A stretch of DNA of 64,000 bases from Azadirachta indica (GCA_022749755.1 CM040442.1:8034457-8098456); one strand, 5' to 3'; shown: positions 25,001 through 36,658, numbered from the stretch's first letter. Notes: a model not told the origin generated them from the sequence alone. Program-made: numbers and translations.

Positions 25001-25190
25001 CTTCATCGATATGTCTCTTCTTCTGCTGCCCTTCTACATCCAGAAGAACAGCTTTGATTGCAGAAAGTGTTAGCATAAATTTCTTTTTCTCACTGTTGAG
25101 ACAAAACATGATCTGAATATATGGGAAAGTTAGGGAACCCATTTTACTTGAAATTGATTCTACAAAGCTTAGGAGGACTTTACTTGCCAT
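22008..25190 (-). CDS. CC-NB-LRR (CNL) disease-resistance protein, RGA-like
   Basis: A single open exon. The frame is open from 25253, but I place the start at 25190 because the ATG there has a good context (ACAATGGC) and begins the usual CNL N-terminus (MASKVLLSFVESISSKMGSL); this gives 1060 residues. Order: coiled coil about 1-165 with an EDVID-like AEDLVDEL; NB-ARC with P-loop GIGGLGKT 187-194, kinase-2 LLVLDNVW around 263-269 (Asp266), RNBS-B KIIVTTRS, GVPLA in place of GLPLA, RNBS-D FRYCSLFPKGF, and LHDLMHDLA with the MHD-equivalent His482-Asp483; then irregular LRRs from about 530 to the end (LRYLDLSGN, LRHLEINK, LEQLEISSCPRL). The second Asp of the usual LDDVW is Asn. CNLs are intracellular immune receptors that switch on upon effector recognition. 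The gene looks intact; what it recognises cannot be told. Confidence 0.93.
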   Translation of the reverse strand: MASKVLLSFVESISSKMGSLTFPYIQIMFCLNSEKKKFMLTLSAIKAVLLDVEGQQKKRHIDEVWLEMLQRVLYDAEDLVDELSTEDLRQQEEAQNNMVDKVLSFFTIIPFFVTVAFRMKSIRDRLNDIANCMGDFLLPAKKKAMEDSYFYVSQSKIIGRETDMKAVIELLMDSSPEETVSVIPIVGIGGLGKTALAQLVYDDEKVKKHFDLRLWACISDNFELKVIVKKILESALNREPGNLLINTLQDQLRRMINGKRYLLVLDNVWNENYQKWIDLKDLLMAGARGSKIIVTTRSEMVARTTDAVFSYVLGSLSENDSWSLFTRMAFEQVQEPRDQCLVEIGEEIVRKCAGVPLAIRTIGSMLRFRKSESDWLYFRNNNIFQIAREENDILPILKFSYDRLSIHLRDCFRYCSLFPKGFEIDKETLINLWMAQGFLQPSNENKCPEDIGHQYFMDLLLRSFFQGVESDEWGNIIKFTLHDLMHDLAKSVARTECITNLEVETIDERTHHLSIDCNFSSEQQIPIPVHKVKKIRTFLLPVQEPDLIGVSESGGNAIFSSFSRLRVLDMHNLSMEMVSSSIVELKHLRYLDLSGNRNIRILPNCITRLQNLQTLKLNNCWKLRELPRDIRKLIRLRHLEINKTKSLNHMPRGLGTLISLRTLTRFAVGKDTSACRPGIVLRRRAADRGEKLLSTPQPTAELGELCGLNNLRGELMIKNLCNVVGNAASESNAANLGEKQYLQSLILQWGQKEYGIQGTIDLELLERLQPHPNLKQLSLYGYGGVSFPRWMDNMGSCLPKLTRITISDCKILYASLPGLGQLPCLNSLHLYNFPVLEYIDTKLAESAETSLFFPVLKELKLVSLTNLKGWWRNQHQHLLTPYFPSLSKLHIRNCPNLTCIPLAPRIEELDLRIVSAELLKFTMTKPTAAAVVSSSSAAPLLPSHSWLKSLRIEEIKNLESLPDNQIQELASLEQLEISSCPRLMRLPEEGFRGLISLRMLTIRGCDRLMSLSRGIQHLTALQLLTIDNCFQLKERIQEDWQSIAHIARIQMDDDWIKCNE

Positions 25191-26944
25191 TGTACTTCCT
25201 CTTGATAAGCGCCCAGATTTTCTGAACAGGCTATTACTTAAAAGGATGAGCAAAAAACACTATTGGAAGTAGAAATGTTGTAGCAGAAAGCACTTTTGGA
25301 CTTTTGAGGTACAAAAATAATGTGAACAACTTGCAAAGTCTGAAGCTCTATAGTATGCTGAAAATTCTCAGTTTGAATATTTCAACATAGCTTCCCCACA
25401 TAATATTCCACACCATGGGCTAGCTGCCTGCCCAATTAATAGTTTTCTAAGGCTTATCCCAATGTCAACTTCCTTTCATTTATTTATTTTACAAAATTCT
25501 ACAACAAGCCAAAGAGATGCCAACTGGTTATCTGCTCTTGTCTCTCGTCCCCACAAAATATATTTTTTCAAAAGCTACATTATTCTAAGCAACAAGCCAT
25601 CATATAAATTGATAGAATATGCAATTATTATCCCTTCAATATTTTCCTGCATATTTCCAATTAACTTGCAAATCTGTAGGGACCGAAAGCTGGATAGGCA
25701 GATTGTCTTTGAAGAAAAGGATTGCAACAGTAAAAGGGAACTATAAGTAATGGAGTTTTCACAAAAAATAGTGAGTCAATTGAAGATGGAGAAGTCGATA
25801 TTTTCTTTTAAAATTTTAACACAGTTTATTATAACTTAATAATTTAAAAATTACCCATTAAATTCGTATTTAAGGTTGATGAAAATTTTGTAATAAGTCG
25901 TCAATATCATTGAATTGTAAATTTTTTTAAACTATACATAGTATGATTAATTTGGAAAAATGAGTGACAAAAAATAATAGTTATTCTAAATTTAACTATT
26001 TAATGAATTGAAAATTAAAAAATTAAATTTTAAATTATTGATATTAAAATGTATGTTAAATTATATCTTAATTCTAATAATTTTTTTCTTTGATGAAAAA
26101 ATAAAAATAAGTATATTTCATCGCTTAAACTCAAATAATCATATATTATATTTATTCCAAATTTAAATACTAAATTTTAGATAAAATAGTTTTAATAAAC
26201 CATCTAATAAAATTATAGCAAGTGTTGTTTTCTCATTGTTGCAATCACTGTCCTAATTAAATGGCAATAAAATCTTATTACACGAGAATATGGGTATTCT
26301 GTAGTCTATCCCAAAATTATTTTTTAATAATAAAATTAATATTAAACTAATTTTGAAGACTTGAAATCAGCCCTACAACCCAAAGCCCAATTTCATTTGG
26401 AAGCCCATTTTGTAAGTTTTCAGATTGGACCAATACTATGATCCAACAGTAACATTTCTTGAAGCCCTAAGTTTCCTAGGCCTAATAATTGTACTAATTT
26501 TGGACCCATAAATTTTTTTTTTTTTTTTTAAATTAACAATGAAAATAGGAACAAAGACAGAAATGAAGAAAAAATAGACAGAGAGGAGGGAAGTACAAAT
26601 TCCCCATTATTAAAAAAAATCAAAAGAATTTCAAATCTTTAATGAGGTAACAATATATGCATCTTTAAATTTTCATATTTTGATAATTAAAAAAGTAATT
26701 CTTTTAGTTTACATTAAATGAACCTTTTTTTTATAATTAAATTGCTATGATAATATTAAATTTCAATCACTAAGAATATTTGAATATTTACGTGTCTTAC
26801 TTTAATTGAATATTTATGATTAAATTTAAGTCATGTAGATAGGAGTAGCAATTTAAATTACGATACAATTACTCAATATGAATTAGATGTAGTTAACCGG
26901 ATTTAGGTTTGAAAAAAATTGAATATTGATGATTGAATTTAACT
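24897..26944. repeat. Tandem segmental duplication, unit 1 (NLR 5' end and promoter)
   Basis: Starts inside the NLR coiled-coil coding region and covers its start, 5' leader and about 1.75 kb upstream. It matches 26945-28795 almost end to end; the offset is 2048 at the left edge (CATGTTATTCTGTGCC at 24897 and 26945), and the second unit starts directly where the first ends. Confidence 0.85.
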
Positions 26945-27243
26945 CATGTTATTCTGTGCCTCCTCCTGCTGTCGTAAATCTTCAGTTGAGAGTTCATCTA
27001 CCAAGTCTTCTGCATCATAGAGTACAAGTTGAGGCATCTCAAGCCAAACTTCATTGATATGTCTCTTCTTCTGCTGCCCTTCTGCATGCAGAAGAGCAGC
27101 TTTGATTGCATAGATTAAGTGTTAACATGAATTTTTTTTTCTCACTGTTGAGTCAAAACATGATCTGAATAAATGGGAAAATTGGGGAACCCATTTTACT
27201 TGCAGTTGATTCCACAAAGCTTAGGAGGGCTTTACTTGCCACT
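26945..27243 (-). pseudogene. Truncated NLR coiled-coil fragment
   Basis: Equivalent to the first ~98 codons of the 22008-25190 gene. The start codon is lost (GCCATTGTAC of the parent, plus-strand reading, has become GCCACTTCAC). An insertion of about 4 bases (TTGCATAGATTAAGTG against TTGCAGAAAGTG) shifts the frame in the KFMLTLSAIKA region. The fragment stops at the duplication border, where unit 1's far end follows. It cannot encode the coiled coil as it stands. Confidence 0.85.
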
Positions 27244-28795
27244 TCACTTCCTCTTGATAAGCACCCAGATTTTCTGAAAAGGATGAGAAACAAACACTAT
27301 TGAAAGTAGATTGTAGCAGAAAGCAGTTTTAGACTTTTGAGATACAGAAATAATGCATACAAATTGCAAAGTCTGAAGCTCTAGAGTCGTCGTCTATGCT
27401 GAAAATTCTCAGTTTGAACATTCAAACATAGCTTCCCCTCATAATATTCCACAATATCAATATGGGCTAGCTGCCCGCTCAATTAATAGTTTTCCAAGGT
27501 TTACCCCAATGTCAACTTCCTTTCACTTATTTCATAACATTCTGTATCAAGCCAAAGAGATTGATATCAGTTGATCACAGTAGAGGCAATTGTTATCCCT
27601 TCAATATTTACCTGCATGTTTCCAATTAACTTTGCAAATCTGTAGAAACTGAAAGCTGGATAGGCAGGCTGCCTCTGAAGAAAAAGATTGCAACAGCGAA
27701 AGAGACTTAATAGTATCGAGTTTTCACAAGAAATAGTGAGTCAATTGAAAATGGAGAAGTTGATATTTACTTTAAAAATTTTAGCACAATTTATTTTCTC
27801 GTGAATAATTTAAAAATTACCCATTAAGCTCTTATTTAAAGTTGATGAGGTACTTATAATAAGTCATCAGTATTATTAAATTGTAAATTTTTCTATCTAT
27901 TCGATGGTGTGGTTAATTTTAAAAAATAAGCGACAAAAAATAATATTTATTTTAAATTTAACTTATTTAATGAATTGAGAATTAAATAATAAATTTTGAA
28001 AATTATTTAGACTAAAATGTATATTAAATCACATCTTAAATCTAATAGTTCTTTTTTCTTTAACAAAAAATAAAAATGAATATATTTCATCACCTAAACT
28101 CAAATAATCATATATTATATTTACTCTAAATTTAAATACTAAATTTTAGATAAAATAGCTTTAATAAATCATCTAATAAAATTATAGAAGTGTTGCTTTT
28201 TCATTATTGCAATCACTATCATAATTAAATAATAATAAAATTTTATTATAGGAGAATATGGGTATTGTGTATAATTGTCCATCCCAAATTATTAACCTAA
28301 TTTTGGAGACTTGAAATCAACCCTAACCCAAGCCGAGCTTCATTTGGAAGGCCACTTTTAATTTTTCAAATTGGATCAATCACTATGACCCAACAATAAA
28401 ATTTCTTGAAGGCCTGACATTTTACTGGGCCCAATTAAATGGTACTCATTACGGGCCCATTGTTTTTTTTTTTTTTTGAATTAACAATGAAAATATAGCA
28501 ACGACAGAAAAGTATAACGAATAGACAGAGGACAGAGTACAAACTCCCCATTATTAAAAAAAATATGAAAAGAATTTCAAATGTTTAATGAGATAACAGT
28601 ATATGCATCCTTAAATTTTCATATTCTGGTAAATAAAAAAGTTATTCTTTTAGATTAAATGAACCTTTTTTAATATTTGAATTACTATGATAATATTAAA
28701 TTTCAACCATTTAGAGTACTTGAATATTTATGTTTCTTACTTTAATTGAATATTTGTAACCGAATTTGAGTAACAATTAAATTCATTTGAGTTTG
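26945..28795. repeat. Tandem segmental duplication, unit 2
   Basis: Shorter by about 200 bases because of deletions. Shared landmarks with unit 1 include GGGCTAGCTGCC, CAAGCCAAAGAGAT, AACTGAAAGCTGGATAGGCAG-like, ATAGTGAGTCAATTGAA, GAATATGGGTATT and the long T-run before GAATTAACAATGAAAATA. The NLR-coding part is a dead fragment; the rest is non-coding. Confidence 0.85.
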
Positions 28796-29607
28796 AAAAA
28801 ATTAACACGAATAATAATCATATCATATTTGTGTCACTTATTTAATAATTATGTCTATTTATGTTTCACCTTTTTAACCATTTATTCGTTTAAAATACGT
28901 TTAAAATTTATTAAAAATTATTATAAATTTTATTATATTTGTAAAATATTTAAAATTAAAAAAAAAATGTTTACATTATATGGTGTAAATCCAATGATCA
29001 AATAAACTCAATTTATAAATGTAAAAAAAATACCAAAAACCAAAAACTCTAATTTTATTTAATTGTATCTAAATAAATTATATTCATGCACAAATCATTT
29101 ATCCGTTTATTAATCGTGTTTGAATAAATTGTATTTTTACACTCATTCAATAAATGAGTTATATTTGTATTTAAATTTTTAACATGATAAATAAACAAAT
29201 TTAATTCGTGTTGACCAAAAATTTTGTTATATCCATTAATAACACGACATAAATACTATTCGTTTACACGAATTATTATTCTTACATGTAGGTAATTAAA
29301 TATATTTATTTTTTCAATTTAATGTATGATTTCAAATATTTTTAGATTTTTTTTAATTATAGACTTTATTAAATTCTCTTCTCAAAATTATCTTACCTTC
29401 CTATTCTTACTCTAATAAGTGAAGCATTGCTCTGAATAAAAGTTCTAAAACGGAACCTATAAACCATTCAAGTATCAACCATAGTTATAACTCATAAAAG
29501 TACAATTATATGGCTTTCCTTATTTTTTTTTTCTTAACAAAAAAAAATTGTTTCGTCAATAAATAAAAATTTATTTTCAAGTATATGTTAAAAAAATTTA
29601 AAAAAAG
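28796..29607. other. AT-rich intergenic DNA, nothing recognised
   Basis: Contains CACGAATTATTATT / AATAATAATCAT-like symmetric stretches around 28805 and 29270, possibly the ends of an AT-rich element. No gene. Confidence 0.3.
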
Positions 29608-30495
29608 TTGAAACTGTAAAAATAATTATACATCACTTACCATAAAATGAATAATTTGATATACTAAATCATAATATTAATTAGACACACTCCATCCTGC
29701 AAAATTTTCCTTTAATCATTCTTACACACACTTTGAAGAAGAGTTGAAATTGTAAGTTTCTTATAAAATATCTGTTACTATCAGTTACCATAAAATGAGC
29801 AACGTTTTCAGTTAAATCATATTATTGATTAGACACACTCCTTCCTCCACATCTCTCCCTTGATCATTCTTACACACACTTTGAACAGAAGTTAAAATAG
29901 TGTATTAGTTATGTAATATTTGTTAGTGTCACTTACCATCATCGGTTAAGTATCCATTTAATTTAATTTTTTTCATTAACTAAAAAAGTTTTTTAACGAT
30001 AAAATTTTTTTAAAATTTTTTTATGTTATTTGGTTAGTCACTAGAAAAGAATTTTTAAAAATTAAAAAAAATATTTTTTTATTAAAAAAATTCAAATTTT
30101 GAGTTTTTGATAATAAAATTTTTCTAGATTTTTAAAAAGACAAAATTATCTAAAATAACTTTATTTTATTTTAAAAAATTTACGTTATTTTTTAAAAATA
30201 TAATATTAAACACTTGTCTATTAAAATAATTATTCAAATTTTTTTAAAAGTTATTTATAATAATCAAACAATTAATAAACTTTTATTACAAATTTTATTT
30301 CAAAAAATTCTAAAAATAAAATATTTACTCTAAAAATTTTATTTGAAAAATTATACCAAATAAATTTTAAATTATTTTACTAGTTAAACACGCTTCTTCC
30401 CCCGCGTCTCTCAATTACTCTTTTGTACTCGCACTTTGAAAAAATATTAAAATTATAAATTAATTATATAACATTATATTTGTGTCACTTATCAT
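29608..30495. repeat. About 140-base direct tandem repeat, split by an insertion
   Basis: Copies start near 29608, 29743 and 29891, each with GTTGAAA.TGTAA..., CACTTACCATAAAATGA, AATCATA.TATT.ATTAGACACACTCC and ATCATTCTTACACACACTTTGAA. The third copy is interrupted after CACTTACCATCAT (about 29942) and resumes near 30385 with TTAAACACGCTTCTTCC, CTCTCAATTACTC and CACTTTGAA, followed by GTGTCACTTATCATCATA. Confidence 0.6.
29945..30380. mobile_element. Possible small AT-rich insertion inside the tandem array
   Basis: About 435 bases of A/T-rich DNA separate the two halves of one array unit. Its ends show weak inverted similarity (ATCCATTTAATTTAATTTTT against a reverse-complement ATTTGGTATAATTTTTC). 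No gene inside; a non-autonomous element is the simplest reading, but the ends are not exactly defined. Confidence 0.3.
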
Positions 30496-31533
30496 CATAT
30501 AAATAATGTGGTCTTTTTTTTTTTTTTTTTCCTATGAGTCTCTCTTGGGTGATTAGATTAAATGGTCCATGTGGAAAATGATTTGCTTTTGGGGCATGTT
30601 ATTCGCACGTTTACAATTTTATTCTGGTGATTAATGTTTTCATATAATTAAACTATATATATATACTGTTGAAAAATCGACTAATTAAATAAGTTGATGA
30701 CGTGCATAAATTAAATTAAAAATTGTTGGTCTGTGGAAATCAAAGTTACTTTGCAATAATTTTCTTTTTTTTATTATAAAAAAATATAAAAAGAGACTTT
30801 ATAAAAAGAATATGCTGCTATTTTAGGATACTCGTGGGGATTAATGGGCCATCCCCACTACTAACGGTTACTGATTTAATTAATTAATTAATTCTCTCAT
30901 ATATTTTGCATCCCACAAAGTGTTAAAACTTTTCTTTCTTTCTTTTTTTTTAAGTATTTTTCAATTTTTTATATGGGTCGACATCAACTTTAATTTACAT
31001 CAAATTAATTACATTATAATTCAAATTTTTTATGTTTAGAACAATTCTTAGAGTCTGTTTTTTTTTAAATTTTTTACACGACTTAATTTTGCTATATTAA
31101 ATAATTTAATATGTTGTGTTTTTAAACTTAATGCCAATTTTTTAAACTTTTTTTGTTTAATATAAAAAATTTGAATAATTTAATTAATTTTTTCCATAAA
31201 TATTTTTACCTAATTAATTTATTCATATACAAATATACAAATATTTTGATTTTTAAAACTTTTTAATTGAAAATATTAAAAAAATTTAATATTTAGATTT
31301 AGATTTCAGATAAAAAGACATAATATTGAAATTAAGATTTTCAAATCTATTCAAATTTTGTCAACAGTACATATTATTTATGTTACCATATGTTATGATA
31401 AAAAACTTGCTCACTTGAGTTATGGTTGAGAAACCTTAAAAAAAAAAAGTTGGGAGTAAATATCTAAAAGTGTGTTATATTGTGATAATGTAAACTTTCT
31501 ATGAGACACTAACTTATAATATTAGTAATTCGA

Positions 31534-31565
<32 letters not shown>

Positions 31566-34500
31566 AGATTTCAGTTTATTTATTATACCATTAAAATTCT
31601 TTTGAGAAATTGAAAAGAAAATACTTATATTCTGTAGTGTTTACGTATTTTAATGTTGTTTTCATATTTTTTTAGAAAAAATAATTAAACACCTAATAAT
31701 AGCTATGAAGTATTTTAAATGCTATGTTTAATTTATATGTAATTATATATTAACTAATTTTATTTTTTTAGAAAGTGACCAAACTTTCTCTTATTTGTTT
31801 AATTCTAACCTCAATACTAATTGATTAAATAGTGAAGTCTCCGTCTCTAAATTTTCTTTTACTATATGTACATTTATCAGGAAGATAACAGGATTATTTT
31901 TCTAATATTTGTGTGTTAATACTTCAATTACCAAATTATTTTTAGCCGAGATTATTTTTAAAAAAAAAGAAAATCAAATAAAATTTTAAAGAATTGAGAG
32001 ATTACATGAAGATGAATTTTGCGATACTATAAAAAAAAGAAATAAAAAAATTTTATTCCTTTCTTTTAAAAATTATATTTCTAAAATGAACATTACCATA
32101 AAACATAATGATGAGAGTTCACACAATAAAGAAAATAATCTTAAATTGTAAAATTTCGATCTCTTCTAGAACAAAAATAATTCAAAGAGATCTTGATAAG
32201 CACTTCATTAAAAAAATATAAAGTCAAAAACATTCGTTTTACAACAAAAAAATATAAAATCTAACATGCTTTATTTATTAATTATTTAATTTGATAATGC
32301 TTTGACGAGTAGTGGAGGTCTTTATTAATTAAAAGAAAACTAATAAAAAATTGCTAATCACCTATGACTCAACTGTTAAACCTAACTAAAGTTTATAATT
32401 AAAAAATTTTTTTGCATAATTGGGATTGGGAAGATTGCAATCTGGCAATTCCAATAGTGGAACATTAAACAATATTAATTTGCAATTCCACCTTCTGATT
32501 TATTTATTTATTTTTAATTATTTATAAAATCCACCACTTATTTGATAACATTGAAAACGACAGTTCATTATGTATTTGTTAGGTTTAATTAATTTAAAGC
32601 TGGTATCATAGTGATGGAAGCAATTATTGAAACTAAATCTCGATTAACATTATTTAGTTAATATGTTAATACATATATCAATAATTTTTGCAAACAAATT
32701 AATTATTAATCTTCCTTAAAACAGCTATCATAACCATACTATTTAGGGAACCCTTTTCTATATGCTATGCCACTTTGATAATTACAATAGTAGACTATTT
32801 ATTATAAAATATGGGGATTTTATCACGATTTAATGATTTTGAGTGCAAGAATTGAGAGAAAGGCCATTAAGTCTGTAAAATATGATTTGATATACATTTT
32901 AATTTCAATAATTAAAATATTATTCGTCCATCTTGTAATTTATTAAATAGTTTTTATTTAAAATAAGTATTCGTCTTCTTCTTTTATTCATTAATTTTTG
33001 GAAATTAATTATATTATACCTAAATATAAGGAAATTAAATTTCAATAATACAAACAATGACCTATTCTGAGCATGTTACTAGTGTTAAATGAGAGTTAAA
33101 TAAATAATTTGTAGATTTTTGATACTTAATGAACATTTGGCAATACTTTAAGGATCCATTAATTTTTTTTCAAAAAAATATATATATTCCAAGTTTTACT
33201 TGAATTTTACCTATTTTAAATACATCTATGTAGAAACCATGTTCATAAATTTAATCTGTAAATTTTGATATATTTAATTTTTAAAATGATTATTATTAAG
33301 ATGTCATTTTAATAATTATAATAAAAAAATGAATAGAGCATTCCAATTAAGCAACTTTTTAAGAACAAAGATCTATATTGTTATATTTATAACTAAGAAG
33401 ATTAAAGTGTTATTTTGTCTACACATTACAACCGTATATGTTCTTTACCTTTATTTTAATACAAAATTAAAACATTATAGAAAATTTAGAAATGTTTAAA
33501 TCGATAGTTACAATATTTAATAAAAAATTATTACCGTAAAGTAAAATTATTAGTTATGACATATATTTTGTATTAGAAAATTGATATAACAATCGAATTT
33601 ATTTTATATTTTAATTTTTAATTTTCACACTCGTTATGTATGACCCAATTCTCTTGTTTTCTTCTTAAAAAATTAATAAGAATTGTGGGTTGCAGCTGCG
33701 CATTACTTGATATTTTTTATCCAGTGAATCCAGGAAAGATGGGGGATATGTATAGAGATTCTTAGGTCATTGTTAAAAGTAATTACTGTTTATAAAGTGA
33801 CAGAATCATTGGCCAAATATTTATTTTTAAAGTTCAATGGTTAAAATTGTTTAATAAATATTTATTTTTATTTGATATTGATATTAGTCATTTATTAATT
33901 TATTTATATTTAACATTTTTTTAATTAAACCTCTAAGAACCAAGTCGATAAATTTTATTTATATTTAACAATTAATTATTCATTTTATAATAATTGAAAT
34001 TAAAAGACATAGTGCTTCAATATCAAATAATTATTAAGTTTTAGCTTCGTATTTCAAATAGTGACATGGTTTTTATTAATTAAATAATAAATTTTATAAT
34101 TTACAAAACAGTAAAACTCGCTTATTAATTTGTATCTCGTGAAAATTGACTCTCATTAATACAAAATCAACTGGGGATAAAAATTGAAATATAAATTAAA
34201 AAGTTTAGGGTTATTTATCTCAAATATACGTTAACTAATTTATATTAGAGATGGATATACATGGGGCTAATTCTCTTAATTTGCCGATATTTGAAGTTAG
34301 TATTATTCGGGTAGAAGATCAGGAGATGGAAAGAATGAAAGAGGAAAAATAAATTAAAAAAAAAGGTTGGGATATAAGTTAAGAGATCGATGAAAGTAAA
34401 TGCTTAGAGTAGATGATACAGAATAAATTTTAAATTTATGTTTACAAGTGTGAAGACATAAATTTATGTTTACAAGTGTGAAGAGATATACATTAATTCA

Positions 34501-35060
34501 ACTTGTAGAGAGTGAAATCATCAATAATTCAAATATTTGATAATAAGAAGACCAGAACAAAACCGGGGAAAAAATTCAATCCCAAGGTGGCTGTTAAAAT
34601 TTTCCCATATGCTGAAATTAATCTTCATAACTTTTCTTGTTTTCTTGCAAAGACTTTGAAGAAAACCAGTAATACCTAATCAATTTTCAAACACTAATGC
34701 AGTGAATAGGCTGAGTTTCTTCATGCATTTTAGTACACAATTCCGTGTGGTAGACCACTCAGCAGTCAATACCTCATGAAGAAGACCAGAAGCACTTTTA
34801 AAATAAGCAGAAGTGGGATTTGGGAAATAGTTAAAGTATGAACAGAAGCACTTATAAGCTGAAAAGGAACAGTCTATGCTTGGAAGGAGGACTGAGTAAA
34901 TCATTCACCGCAAGTAGGGCGTTAATTTGTTTTATTCGCACGACTTATTCATTATTCCTTTTGTCCTGTTTAATTAATATTTCTCTCGTGCTAATTGGAA
35001 AAGGAAAAAATCCAATGAGTTTGACGTCAACATTTACCTAATACAAAGCACTTTGGTGTC
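30496..35060. other. Gene-poor AT-rich stretch, no gene seen
   Basis: Long A/T homopolymers, a TA/TG microsatellite at 31533-31566 and no sustained open frame. 34660-34900 has a 74-codon minus-strand ORF without domain and AGAAGCACTT-like short repeats typical of plant intergenic DNA. Confidence 0.4.
31533..31566. repeat. (TA)n(TG)n compound microsatellite
   Basis: AT run followed by GT repeats. Confidence 0.9.
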
Positions 35061-35068
35061 TATATATA
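35061..35068 (+). promoter_or_regulatory. TATA box of the secreted repeat-protein gene
   Basis: TATATATA 60 bases upstream of the ATG at 35121, leaving a short leader of about 25-30 bases. Confidence 0.6.
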
Positions 35069-35120
35069 GCTTATGACTTTCACTTCTTCTGTGTCATCAT
35101 CAACGATAAGCATTAGCAAC

Positions 35121-36658
35121 ATGAAAGTTTCAGTAATGGCTGCTGATCTATTGTTTCTCACATCTCTTGCATTTCTTGCTACTTCTGCCCATGCTAGAAC
35201 CATGCCTTCAGGTAAACAATCAAATTTAGTTATACAAATAGCCTATATATAGATTTTCTTGAATATTAATTTAATATTTAGAAGGTTATTTATGGAATCA
35301 TTTAGCGATCATTATGCCCTAAATTAACTATTTGCAGTAAGTTTGCTTTTCATTTCTTTTGAAGTGGAGATTATAATGACAACTGTATGATCTGATCTTC
35401 GTTCTTTTGATATGATACAGAAATTTGGCTTAGCAAAATCGCCATGGTTTTTGACAACGGAAGGCTGGGTTCAAGCTCTTTATCACAAGAGATGGAGGCA
35501 ATAAGTTTTGAACGGACAAAACGCTCACCTCCGCCTTCACCACAGTCATCACCGCCGGAAAGCCAGTTACAGACTGGTTCTCCTTCTGTTGCAGGAAACC
35601 CATGGAGAAGCAATAAACCGCTCTTAGAAGTTGAAAATGTTTACGGAAAGCCCAAGCTTTCACCTCCTCCGCCTCCAGAATCGTCAAGATCGCCAACGGA
35701 GTCTGAAAATATTGCTTCTCCGTGTGTTGATGGAAATCCATGCAGCAGCTTCATAGCAATCAAAACTGATTTCGGAAGTGAGAAACTCTCACTGCCGCCA
35801 CCAGCATCGTCAAGATCACCAACCCAGTCTGAAAATATTGCTTCTCACTGTGCTGATGAAAATCCATGCAGTAGTTTCATAACAATGAAAACTGATATAG
35901 GAAGGGAGAAACTCTCACCTCCGCCGTCTCCAACATCATCCAAATCACCAACGCAGTCAAAGATCGATTCTCCCTGTGTTAATGGAAATCCGTGCGGCAG
36001 AAGCAGCAGGACGTTTGAAGCCATGAAAGCTGATTACGGAAGGGAGAAATCACCTCCCCCGCCACCAAAGTCATCAGAACCAATAGTCCAGAGACAAAAA
36101 AGGGGTTCTCCTTGTGCCGTAGGAAGGACCGAACATTCTCCTCCGCCCCCACAATCTTCGAAGTCACCGACACAGGCAGAGATTGATTCTCCTAGTGCCA
36201 TCGGAAGGGCGAAACATGCTCCTCCGCCTCCACAATCTTCGAAGTCACCGACACAGGCAAAGATTGATTCTCCTTATGCTTCATGCAGCAGCACGAGCAG
36301 GCCGTTCATCGCGATTAAAACTGATTACGGAAGGAAAAATCACTCACCTCCGCCACCAAAACCATCAGATTCAGCAATCCCTGAAGAAAAAACAGCTCCT
36401 TGTGCCATCGGAAGGACCAAGCTTTCTCCTCCTCCGCCTCCTTCATACTCGAGATCACCAACGCAGTCAGAGAATATCGATTCTCCTTGTGGTGCTGGAA
36501 CTGGAAAGCCATGCAGCAGCTTCATATCAATGGTGACTGACAACAATTATGGAAGGACCAAGAAATCACCTCCTCCGAGTCCGAAGGCTGCCCTGCCGCA
36601 GCATTATGATTTATCAAGTGTTGAGCAACTAAACCACTTCCTAAATATGTTTATTTAG
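35121..36658 (+). CDS. Secreted Pro-rich repeat protein, hydroxyproline-rich systemin-like precursor (candidate)
   Basis: Exon 1 is 35121-35211 and exon 2 is 35421-36658 (donor TCAG|GTAAAC, acceptor ATACAG, phase 1); the product is 442 residues. Residues 1-25 form a signal peptide (MKVSVMAADLLFLTSLAFLA, then TSAHA), followed by RTMP. The body holds about ten units of [Y/I/F]-G-R-x-K-x-S-P-P-P-P, at about residues 60, 105, 147, 188, 236, 264, 291, 332, 360 and 405 (for example DYGREKSPPPPPKSS and NYGRTKKSPPPSP). Spacers read SS-[RK]-SPTQ-SENI and SPC..GNPCSSFIA.KTD. SPPPP runs are substrates for prolyl hydroxylation and arabinosylation in the secretory pathway. A signal peptide ending near ART, then repeated YGR..PPPP..SS..SPT units, is what I know from hydroxyproline-rich systemin precursors, which release wound/defence glycopeptides. 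Alternatives: an extensin-like wall protein or another repeat precursor. Homology is inference; the gene model itself is firm. The repeats suggest growth by internal duplication. Confidence 0.85.

Noticed and set aside
29608..30495. Regularly spaced direct repeats, considered as a CRISPR-like array.
   Set aside because: Units are ~140 bases, imperfect and without spacers, in a plant genome; simple tandem duplication explains them.
34680..35041. ORFs just upstream of the Pro-rich gene on both strands.
   Set aside because: No domain; the plus-strand one overlaps the promoter region of the next gene.
35371..36546. Several minus-strand ORFs and an alternate plus-frame ORF over the Pro-rich repeat gene.
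   Set aside because: They are shadows of the repetitive coding strand; none has an independent signal peptide, domain or splice support.
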